In this document: piece after piece, positions 63,901 through 64,000 of the stretch
Layout: the number at the start of each line of letters is the position of its first letter
Position numbering within the stretch: the first letter of the stretch is position 1
NCBI GenBank assembly: GCA_022818135.1
Contig: JAFMSR010000014.1
Location: forward strand, 44,830,924-44,894,923
Origin: Saxidomus purpurata
Taxonomy: Eukaryota; Mollusca; Bivalvia; Venerida; Veneridae
Direction: 5' to 3'
Length of the DNA stretch: 64,000 nucleotides
The notes under the pieces: generated by a model
Database searches by the model: none
What the model was told of the DNA's origin: nothing
What the model saw: only the letters and a program-made list of their open reading frames with translations
Program-made: the position numbers and the translations under genes

Positions 63901-64000
63901 TTACTCTTCCAAAAATTGTAAAAGGATTGTTTCCATATTTTAGGGAGAAATAGGAGAAGAAAATATGCCAGAAGATCCCAAGGAAACCAAGAGATATCGT
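15589..64000 (+). CDS. Multi-SH3-domain protein gene, 12 exons seen, incomplete at right edge
   Basis: Twelve coding exons were joined by hand at GT/AG sites. All phases agree (1,0,1,0,1,0,1,0,0,1,0), and the sum to the end of exon 11 is 893 codons. The product starts with a disordered Ser/Gly/Arg-rich tail. It continues with charged Lys/Glu/Gln/Ala linkers and has three SH3 domains (exons 6, 8 and 11) plus a Ser/Thr/Gln-rich insert (exon 9). SH3 domains bind proline-rich peptides, so a cytoplasmic scaffold or adaptor role is likely by family knowledge. No catalytic domain, signal peptide or membrane segment is seen. The linker plus SH3 exon pair has been duplicated in tandem, with intron sequence. 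Introns are packed with transposons, up to 19.7 kb in intron 9. The gene runs off the window. No named orthologue is recognised. Confidence 0.8.
15893..17057. mobile_element. hAT-like non-autonomous DNA element in intron 1
   Basis: The element begins AGGGATGTCAAT and ends ATTGACATCCCT. It is flanked by the direct repeat ACTAAAGATA (15883-15892 and 17058-17067). The ends resemble hAT termini, although hAT target duplications are normally 8 bp rather than 10. Both subterminal regions hold clusters of GGTTAACCGGTT palindromes. There is no transposase inside. The clean flanking duplication shows an intact insertion. Confidence 0.8.
17151..20435 (+). repeat. Minisatellite, 40-bp unit, about 80 copies, in intron 1
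   Basis: The unit runs ATTTCTTCTGGATTCATGTT then GGCTGTGTCACCTGATCAAT. Copies vary at a few fixed sites (GGATT or GGTTT, TTCTGG or TTTTGG, GTGTCA/GTGTAA/GTGTGA). Three shortened 17-bp units start at 18401, 19218 and 19755. They are each followed by nearly the same order of variants, which shows block duplications. Spacings of 817 and 537 bp equal 20 and 13 full units plus one short unit. Open frames over parts of it are by-products, as 40 is not a multiple of three. Confidence 0.97.
20558..20640 (+). CDS. Exon 2 of the SH3 gene
   Basis: The acceptor TTTGTAG ends at 20557; entry is phase 1, exit phase 0. It encodes 28 residues, Lys/Asp/Ser-rich (EYDAKLLQGK...). The donor AAG|GTTAGA is weak. 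An alternative CAG|GTGATA lies inside the exon but would not fit the phase of exon 3. Composition resembles exon 4, so the exon 2/3 and exon 4/5 pairs are probably paralogous. Confidence 0.6.
20641..21616. other. Intron 2, unique part
   Basis: AT-rich sequence with no recognised repeat or exon. A 61-codon open frame at 21299-21484 overlaps another on the opposite strand and has no recognised domain. Confidence 0.4.
21626..21690 (+). ncRNA. Hammerhead-like core, probable Penelope-like element 3' tail
   Basis: CTGAGGA (21629-21635) fits the hammerhead CUGANGA box. It is followed by a short stem (GACCAT / ATGGTC) and GAAA at 21653-21656. The layout, with an AATAAAACTTTAACG tail, is like that at the ends of Penelope-like elements, many of which carry minimal hammerhead ribozymes. 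Stem III and the cleavage site are not clear, so activity is uncertain. No reverse transcriptase or GIY-YIG domain is recognised next to it. Confidence 0.4.
21757..22192 (+). CDS. Exon 3 of the SH3 gene
   Basis: A 436-bp exon, phase 0 to 1, with a strong donor CAG|GTAAGT. It begins KVDGKFVKDKMQMFDHLEG, a charged segment that may form a helix. About 100 hydrophilic residues rich in Lys, Asp, Gln, Ser and Thr follow, ending near SFIVIDHNKKS. Its start resembles that of exon 5 (charged start, then a Phe-Asp pair), which points to common origin. There is no SH3 domain. The acceptor has a moderate pyrimidine tract. Confidence 0.7.
22352..22705 (+). mobile_element. HINE family E, truncated copy
   Basis: The left end TAGCTCACCTGG after a T run is followed by CCGTCCGTCTGTCTGTCC and one core unit (TCTGAAACCACAAGGCCTAG). 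The copy ends where a BEL/Pao fragment starts. No matching 3' hairpin tail is found on the far side of that fragment. Compare the fuller copy at 39511-40633. Confidence 0.65.
22706..24905 (-). mobile_element. BEL/Pao LTR retroelement fragment (pol), decayed
   Basis: Reading on the minus strand, the order is protease-side region (about 24905-24630), reverse transcriptase (about 24570-23380), connection, and RNase H (about 23205-22760). Visible motifs are YDASSK, DIEKAF, FLW, a YVDN catalytic box in place of the usual YVDD, PRLELMA, WTDSQ and NPADIATRG. It is broken by in-frame stops at 24691-24693, 23886 and 23213 and by frameshifts near 24615 and 23390. Gag, integrase and both LTRs are missing, so it cannot move. 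It lies antisense in intron 3 of the SH3 gene. Confidence 0.88.
24906..25186. other. Gene-free spacer in intron 3
   Basis: Short AT-rich sequence between the BEL/Pao fragment and a HINE, with an AACTAAC-rich stretch near 24915-24955. No gene. Confidence 0.4.
25187..26212 (+). mobile_element. HINE family H in intron 3
   Basis: The left end AACCAGGTTTTCCGAAGG pairs with GAAAACCTGGTT near 26177-26188. That is followed by a hairpin (GTGAC ... GTCAC) and TTGTT. A (CGGG)n-like stretch lies at 25220-25237. The core has three to four units of about 155 bp with TTCTTCTGTGCGCAACTCCT and AACCAAACTTTCACAGAA. Open frames across it (for example 25254-25803) repeat this unit and are not genes. A T-rich tract at 26040-26078 interrupts the 3' part. 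Confidence 0.7.
26240..26295 (+). repeat. HINE 3' tail (family E type)
   Basis: CAGGTGAGCAATAT, ATGGCCCTCTTGTTTT: the terminal segment of family E without its own core. It directly follows the family H element, so composite elements occur. Confidence 0.6.
26605..26756. repeat. Palindromic hairpin element
   Basis: An imperfect inverted repeat of about 150 bp with ends AATTGTTGG and CCAACAATT. The centre is CACGAGTGGCGCAGCCACGA. No coding capacity. Confidence 0.8.
26757..28155. other. Gene-free repeat-rich part of intron 3
   Basis: Contains HINE-like core remnants (GGTCAAAG, GAATTTAAT) from about 27330 and a direct duplication of a 35-bp unit (GGACTAATCACCCCTGAGTC...) at 27928-27998. No gene is seen. 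Confidence 0.5.
28156..28766 (+). mobile_element. HINE family F in intron 3
   Basis: The left end TGTGTCGCCCTTT pairs with GAGGGCGACACA near 28725-28736. A small hairpin around GCTGAACAGC and CTAGTTGTTT follow. The interior has GTCCGTCTGTCCATCC and three tandem units containing CTATAACTTTGCCATTTCTT and GGTCAAGGTCAT. Confidence 0.75.
28887..29661 (+). mobile_element. HINE family D copy 1 in intron 3
   Basis: The left end ATACCCCCGAAACGAAG is followed by a second GGGGGGTAT, (GGTC)n, and four core units with CTTGTCTGGAGCATAACTTG. The right side has GTCGGGGGTGTTAT (compare the inverted left end), a hairpin at CACATTTAGTGAT and a CTAGTTTT end. Confidence 0.75.
29662..29966 (+). repeat. End of intron 3 with a HINE-like tail
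   Basis: Core-like sequence from another repeat (AGGTCACGGTCGAGG) runs into CAATGATAGCTCTAGTTT at about 29943-29960. This is the 3' tail of family D. It is followed at once by TCTCAG, the acceptor of exon 4. Confidence 0.6.
29967..30031 (+). CDS. Exon 4 of the SH3 gene
   Basis: A 65-bp exon, phase 1 to 0, with donor GAG|GTGAGT. It encodes 22 polar residues (GSRKTDDNKNEQ...). Its acceptor lies six bases after a HINE family D-type tail, whose T-rich end forms the pyrimidine tract. Confidence 0.65.
30561..31884 (+). mobile_element. HINE family D copy 2 in intron 4
   Basis: The left end is ATACCCCCAAAACGAAG with (GGTC)n at about 30615-30650. About eight core units of roughly 150 bp follow, each with CCGGAGCATAACTTGAAAAC. 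It ends with TAGTGATAGCTCTAGTTT. The units are well conserved, so the array is fairly young. Confidence 0.8.
31978..32771 (+). mobile_element. HINE family E-like, composite, in intron 4
   Basis: The left end is TAGCTCAGCTGACC; the right end is CAGGTGAGCGATATAGGGCC, ATCTTGGCCTTCTTGTT. The interior has three units with GTATGACCATAAGATCT, then one family E core unit (TCTGAAACCACAAGGCCTAG). Two cores between one pair of ends suggest a chimera. Confidence 0.65.
32984..33185 (+). CDS. Exon 5 of the SH3 gene (linker before SH3-1)
   Basis: A 202-bp exon, phase 0 to 1; acceptor TTTATTTCAG, donor AAG|GTAATG. Encodes 67 hydrophilic residues, starting QEKIGGSLTQHCKQFDSELM and ending in a Lys/Gln/Glu-rich stretch that resembles the ends of exons 7 and 10 (ATQ..E motifs). 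Probably helical or disordered. Confidence 0.75.
33186..33970. other. Intron 5, duplicated with intron 7
   Basis: About 33570-33850 is similar to 38260-38560 (shared TGATTTTCATGAAACTTGAT and GCTAGCACTCTTT). The intron ends in a HINE family E tail, CAGGTGAGCAATACAGTGCC with CCTCTTGTGTTT. CTTTACACAG follows. Confidence 0.75.
33971..34140 (+). CDS. Exon 6 of the SH3 gene: SH3 domain 1
   Basis: A 170-bp exon, phase 1 to 0, 57 residues, donor CAG|GTAAGG. The whole exon is one SH3 domain: strand a with VENMYQS where ALYDY is usual, then LTFDEGEIITV, DQWTGST and GIFPANLKPHEV. The first Trp of the WW pair is replaced by Gln (QW). The second Trp, the Gly and the FP are present. One SH3 domain per symmetric exon makes the unit easy to shuffle. 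Confidence 0.88.
34255..34421 (-). mobile_element. tRNA-derived SINE in intron 6
   Basis: On the minus strand the head (from 34421) has an A-box-like TGGCACAGTGGTAGCGCG and a B-box-like GGCTCGATCCC. It is followed by a body with GTGTCCTTAGGCAAGACACT and CACATTGCCTCTC. This central segment is like that of SINEs in many marine invertebrates. The 3' tail is not clear. It is non-coding and not a working tRNA. Confidence 0.65.
34422..35419. other. Intron 6, repeat remnants
   Basis: 34439-34610 is the duplicated post-SH3 segment also found at 38927-39062 and 63340-63490. Then come HINE-like 5' ends (CCCCCCATATAATAGGGGGG near 34766; GTGGCTAAAAG ... GTAGCCACAT near 34912-34950) and family C-like core pieces (CATGCATGGAAGGATTTTAA). 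No exon. Confidence 0.55.
35420..36200 (+). mobile_element. HINE family C/D chimera in intron 6
   Basis: At about 35420 the sequence switches from a family C core to the family D start (GTCACCGGTGGTTGG, (GGTC)n). Four to five family D units follow (GGAGCATAACTTGAAAAC). The 3' tail is missing; the element ends at another repeat near 36209. Confidence 0.6.
36209..37465. mobile_element. Putative DNA element with ATAACTCGAG repeats
   Basis: The left end AGTAAAACTTCGTTAACTCG and right end CTAAGCATTTTAC form weak inverted ends. Motifs such as GATAACTCGAG recur at both ends (36236, 36316, 36346, 37432). The interior is AT-rich with no protein. Pogo/Tigger-like elements have similar CAGT/AGTAAAA ends, but this is only suggestive. 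Confidence 0.35.
37480..37878. repeat. Duplicated intron segment upstream of exon 7
   Basis: Matches 61725-62008 over most of its length (shared ATAGGCCGCTTGCCGCATAG and GGTTGCCATGACTACCAATA). It matches 63830-63944 in part. It marks the left side of the duplicated module. Confidence 0.8.
37879..38110 (+). CDS. Exon 7 of the SH3 gene (linker before SH3-2)
   Basis: A 232-bp exon, phase 0 to 1; acceptor ATATTTCAG, donor CAG|GTAATG. Encodes 77 charged residues, GEMEEDTEKTKAAKTAVSEH onward, with Ala/Lys/Glu-rich segments likely to form helix. About two-thirds of positions match exon 10 by eye. Confidence 0.8.
38675..38847 (+). CDS. Exon 8 of the SH3 gene: SH3 domain 2
   Basis: A 173-bp exon, phase 1 to 0, 58 residues, donor CAG|GTAGGG. 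The SH3 strands are AVYPYQF, LKFNAGDIITV, EQWTGSI, GTFPGKYVKRY. As in SH3-1 the first Trp of the pair is Gln. The acceptor TTTACACAG sits about 20 bases after a HINE family E tail (AAGTGAGCAATACAGTGCC). Confidence 0.88.
38848..39510. other. Start of intron 8
   Basis: 38927-39062 is the duplicated post-SH3 segment (TTCTTAGCCACACTATG). The rest up to the HINE has no recognised feature. Confidence 0.6.
39511..40633 (+). mobile_element. HINE family E, nearly complete, in intron 8
   Basis: The left end is TAGCTCACCTGGCACAAAG; the right end is AAGTGAGCGATATAGGGCC, ATCTTGGCCCTCTTGTTTT, where GGGCCATCTTGGCCC forms the 3' hairpin. Five core units of about 167 bp begin near 39723, 39890, 40060, 40224 and 40391 (TCTGAAACCACAAGGCCTAG). 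A family D tail (40629-40716) follows it directly. Confidence 0.8.
40634..41543. other. Rest of intron 8
   Basis: Begins with a family D HINE tail (hairpin CACATTTAGTGAT). The remainder is AT-rich and unassigned. It ends with GATGAGTGATATAAGGCCAT, an eroded family E tail, followed by TTTTATTTCTAG. Confidence 0.5.
41544..42284 (+). CDS. Exon 9 of the SH3 gene (Ser/Thr/Gln-rich insert)
   Basis: The acceptor TTTATTTCTAG ends at 41543. The proposed donor GCT|GTGAGA at 42284/42285 gives exactly 741 bp, phase 0 to 0. This 247-residue insert could be skipped without changing frame. The peptide is low complexity: Ser, Thr, Asn, Gln and Asp, with QTD and SSGEAESEA-like runs and an early PAEGIGQTPK. 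It is probably disordered. Beyond 42284 composition turns hydrophobic, and the frame ends at 42405-42407. Reading through would therefore give an alternative C-terminus; the donor is only moderate, so both outcomes are possible. Confidence 0.7.
42285..43103. other. Start of intron 9
   Basis: No gene or clear repeat. If exon 9 is a terminal exon in some transcripts, this would be its 3' untranslated region, but no strong AATAAA close to the stop stands out. Confidence 0.4.
43104..43252. repeat. Palindromic hairpin element
   Basis: About 149 bp with arms of roughly 65 bp (GTTGTGGATAAGGAAATCCC and its complement). The centre is CTCGGCAGAGCCTCG at 43171-43185, the reverse complement of the core at 6465-6479. 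The adjoining CAGAGCCTCGTTTT is also in the ISL2EU left end. Confidence 0.85.
43253..44245 (+). repeat. HINE family J-like core repeats in intron 9
   Basis: From about 43380 to 43800 three to four units of roughly 150 bp share CATGAAAATTGGTCAGAATG and GATTTCTAGGTCAA, as in 62408-63080. The ends are not well defined. An A-run lies at 44091-44109. Confidence 0.55.
44246..45480 (+). mobile_element. HINE family I, 3' truncated, in intron 9
   Basis: The left end is AGCAGGTTTTTTGAAAAAAA followed by GGCGGGCATC. The core has four 140-bp units (CAATGAAACTTGGTCTGTAG). Shorter units of GGTCAAGGTCACTGTTACTA with AAAAATAGATTTTTATTTA then follow. The 3' end typical of this family (seen at 59700-59741) is missing. 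Confidence 0.7.
45481..45984. other. Left flank of the ISL2EU element
   Basis: No gene is recognised. An inverted ATCGATTGATTTATTCAATCG lies near 45489-45510. Confidence 0.45.
45985..46010 (+). repeat. ISL2EU left terminal inverted repeat
   Basis: Contains AAAACGAGGCTCTGGATGTA. It pairs with 54551-54576 with two mismatches. The 14-mer AAAACGAGGCTCTG also occurs (inverted) in the palindrome at 43104-43252. Confidence 0.85.
46011..47219. other. ISL2EU 5' region
   Basis: No coding exon before 47220, so this is the likely promoter and leader. It contains a tRNA-like sequence (46596-46666). The acceptor-like TTTAACTTTCAG ends near 47208, just before the ATG, so an upstream non-coding exon may exist. 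Confidence 0.45.
46596..46666 (-). repeat. tRNA-like sequence (SINE head or tRNA pseudogene)
   Basis: Reading from 46666, acceptor GGCCCGG, D arm GCTCAGTCAGTAGAGC, anticodon arm, variable loop and a T arm with GGGTTCGAGCCCC are all present. The anticodon position would read TGT, but position 33 is C rather than the required T and several stems have mismatches. It is not a working tRNA. It is inserted in the ISL2EU leader. Confidence 0.6.
47220..49484 (+). pseudogene. THAP-domain DDE transposase of ISL2EU (one premature stop)
   Basis: Exon 1 is 47220-47705 (donor CAA|GTAAAA) and exon 2 is 48255-49484 (acceptor TTTTTCAG), joined in phase 0. Exon 1 has a C2CH THAP zinc finger: Cys15, Cys20, Trp53, Cys75 and His78, then KPGAEPCVF for the usual AVPTIF. 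Exon 2 has a coiled coil (LRSQIVKLEQDLEKAKSKIS), a helix-turn-helix (VGLFVKDIADRFEISVSHFS) and a DDE_Tnp_4 nuclease with ILDCTE, MADKGF and VEREIGRIK supplying Asp, Asp and Glu. A single TAA at 48906-48908, between MP and SF of a conserved stretch, interrupts the otherwise open frame. The product would cut and join the element ends. One substitution inactivates it, so the loss is recent or a base error. Confidence 0.88.
47712..47830. mobile_element. Tiny MITE in the transposase intron
   Basis: The ends TACAGTAAACTCTGT and ACAGGGTGTACTGTA are inverted over about 20 bp with TA at both outer edges, as in Tc1/mariner/pogo-type MITEs. It lies seven bases after the donor of exon 1, within the intron. 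Confidence 0.6.
49485..50942. other. Region between the two convergent ISL2EU genes
   Basis: AATAAA signals for the transposase occur near 49936 and 50185. At about 50270-50430 and 50445-50590 a 150-bp segment is repeated in diverged form (GCAAACTG, CTGAAAT, TGTTGAA). At 50800-50935 lies a duplicate of the nuclease gene's 3' end. No further gene. Confidence 0.6.
50800..50935 (-). repeat. Duplicated 3' end of the YqaJ gene
   Basis: A near copy of about 50930-51050 (shared GAGTATTTCAACTCTTTCCA against GCGTATTTCAACTCTTTCCA, and CTTTCAAACCGCCTGGTCAA). It is a short tandem duplication covering the C-terminal codons of the nuclease. Confidence 0.85.
52307..53941. other. Intron of the YqaJ gene
   Basis: A 1.6 kb intron on the minus strand. 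It holds a 134-bp palindrome (53548-53681). Open frames here have no recognised domain. Confidence 0.6.
53548..53681. repeat. Palindromic hairpin element in the YqaJ intron
   Basis: Ends TTATTTGGTTTTTGA and TCAAAAACCAAATAA, then TATGGGGATAT and its complement; the centre is CTCGCCTAATGGCTCGG. Arms are about 60 bp. Non-coding. Confidence 0.85.
54551..54576 (-). repeat. ISL2EU right terminal inverted repeat
   Basis: Reads TACATCCTGAGCCTCGTTTT on the + strand plus six more bases. It pairs with 45985-46010. It starts 16 bases upstream of the nuclease ATG, so the promoter must lie in or beside the repeat. Confidence 0.85.
55503..56613 (+). mobile_element. HINE family C copy 1 (nested)
   Basis: The left end is ATGCCCCCGAAGGGTGGCAT, then a long (GTCC)n/(GTCT)n stretch. 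Five to six units of about 170 bp with GTGTCCGGACTGTAACTTTG and CATCAAGACGACGTGTCGCG follow. The right end is CCTCTTTCGGGGGCAT, a hairpin and CTCTTGTTT. Confidence 0.82.
56932..58022 (+). mobile_element. HINE family C copy 2 (nested)
   Basis: Nearly the same as 55503-56613, including the final variant units, and ends in GGGACAGCTCTTGTTT. It has a shorter GTCC tract. The matching insertion point points to duplication together with the host HINE unit. Confidence 0.82.
58661..59479. other. Gene-free part of intron 9
   Basis: No recognised gene. The 60-codon frame at 59018-59200 (minus) has no known motif. A short duplication around CACATGTATGTGTACAGTCT lies at 59390-59450. Confidence 0.45.
59480..59745 (+). 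mobile_element. HINE family I, 5' truncated 3' end
   Basis: Core units GGTCAAGGTCACTGTTACTA are followed by AAACCTGCTTTGGTGGCATT, a GGCATTGCC hairpin, and TCTTCTTGTTTT. The AAACCTGCT is the inverted copy of the family I left end at 44246. Confidence 0.65.
59746..60323. other. Gene-free part of intron 9
   Basis: Repeat remnants, including GGAGACATATTGATTTGGTGCT near 60012 (family J left-end motif) and related core pieces. No exon. Confidence 0.45.
60324..61456 (+). mobile_element. HINE family K (related to A) in intron 9
   Basis: The left end is TAGCTGGACTTTTTGAAG with a GGCGTTGGTGTC stretch. The core has about five units of roughly 145 bp (ACTTTATTTCAAAACCATT, TTGAAA). The right end has AAGTCGAGCACACTGTCCTA, the hairpin CTGTC...GACAG and CTCTTGTTT. 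Its ends are a diverged form of family A. Confidence 0.72.
61457..62008. repeat. End of intron 9 with duplicated segment
   Basis: 61725-62008 is the duplicate of 37480-37878. Just before it, TAATTTCCGGACAATAGGCC begins a repeat also ending in GGCCGC motifs. Confidence 0.75.
62009..62237 (+). CDS. Exon 10 of the SH3 gene (linker before SH3-3)
   Basis: A 229-bp exon, phase 0 to 1; acceptor CATATTTCAG, donor CAG|GTAATG. 76 residues, REIVDTEKTKASKTAASELL onward. It is clearly a paralogue of exon 7 (same order of TEKTKA, VQSNK, KKDAA, VLEAA and TQ motifs). It is one codon shorter. Confidence 0.8.
62408..63080 (+). mobile_element. HINE family J/E composite in intron 10
   Basis: The left end is GTCTCCCACTTAGTGGTGGG, then GTCTGTCTG and units of about 130 bp with CATGAAAATTGGTCAGAATG. 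The right end is a family E-type tail (GGCATGCAATATAGAGCCAT, CTCTCTTGTTT), eight bases before the TACACAG acceptor of exon 11. Confidence 0.6.
63088..63260 (+). CDS. Exon 11 of the SH3 gene: SH3 domain 3
   Basis: A 173-bp exon, phase 1 to 0, 58 residues, donor CAG|GTAAGG. SH3 strands GVHPYKL, LTFKAGEIITV, DDWWTGSI, GTFPAGFVEPY. It keeps both Trp residues, unlike domains 1 and 2, so it is the most canonical peptide binder of the three. Confidence 0.88.
63261..63944. other. Intron 11
   Basis: 63340-63490 is the duplicated post-SH3 segment. At 63575-63615 lies a family C-type HINE tail (TCACTTATGAGTGAGTGTCA, GCTCTTGTTT). 63830-63944 matches the segment before exons 7 and 10. Confidence 0.7.
63945..64000 (+). 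CDS. Exon 12 of the SH3 gene, cut by window edge
   Basis: The acceptor CATATTTTAG ends at 63944, and entry is phase 0. Reads GEIGEENMPEDPKETKRYR, like the starts of exons 7 and 10, so a further linker plus SH3 pair probably follows beyond 64000. Confidence 0.7.

Overview
The window looks like nuclear DNA of an animal, most likely a bivalve mollusc. It is AT-rich, its genes have short exons with canonical GT/AG splice sites, and it is crowded with transposable elements typical of bivalves. The commonest are Helentron-related non-autonomous elements (HINEs): asymmetric terminal inverted repeats, a core of 130-180 bp tandem repeats, GTCC/GTCG-type microsatellites, and a short 3' hairpin followed by a CTCTTGTTT-like end. 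Species cannot be set from sequence alone. No prokaryotic, organellar or CRISPR signal is present.

Host gene. One gene on the + strand fills most of the window. I assemble twelve exons from 15571 to the right edge: 15571-15763, 20558-20640, 21757-22192, 29967-30031, 32984-33185, 33971-34140, 37879-38110, 38675-38847, 41544-42284, 62009-62237, 63088-63260 and 63945 onward. Every intron phase is compatible, giving 893 codons up to the end of exon 11. The product is disordered and charged, with at least three SH3 domains. It grew by tandem duplication of a two-exon module (a 0-to-1 phase linker exon plus a 1-to-0 phase SH3 exon) together with flanking intron sequence. Several SH3 exons have their 3' splice site directly after a HINE 3' terminus.

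Left part (1-15300). No host gene is visible. It holds a histone H3 fragment fused to an inverted repeat, several HINEs, a 2.8 kb long inverted repeat (3387-6228), a nested palindrome (6398-7042), a LINE endonuclease fragment, a 2.16 kb element with perfect 27-bp terminal repeats (9476-11634), and an 835-bp element that carries a tRNA-Phe-like sequence (13233-14067).

Introns of the host gene. Intron 1 holds a hAT-like non-autonomous element and a 3.3 kb minisatellite with a 40-bp unit and higher-order structure. Intron 2 has a Penelope-like 3' tail with a hammerhead-like core. Intron 3 holds a decayed BEL/Pao retroelement and HINEs. Intron 9 (42285-62008) contains an 8.6 kb ISL2EU-type DNA transposon (45985-54576). 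This has 26-bp terminal repeats, a THAP-domain DDE transposase on + and a SAP/SWIM/YqaJ nuclease gene on -. Each gene is broken by only one or two small lesions. It is followed by a 3.7 kb HINE carrying two nested copies of another HINE.

Most notable signals: HINE tails at splice acceptors of a repeatedly duplicated SH3 module; a 15-bp core shared by three palindromes whose arms otherwise differ (two near 6.4-7.0 kb, one near 43.2 kb), part of which recurs in the ISL2EU terminal repeat; and the two-gene ISL2EU element itself.
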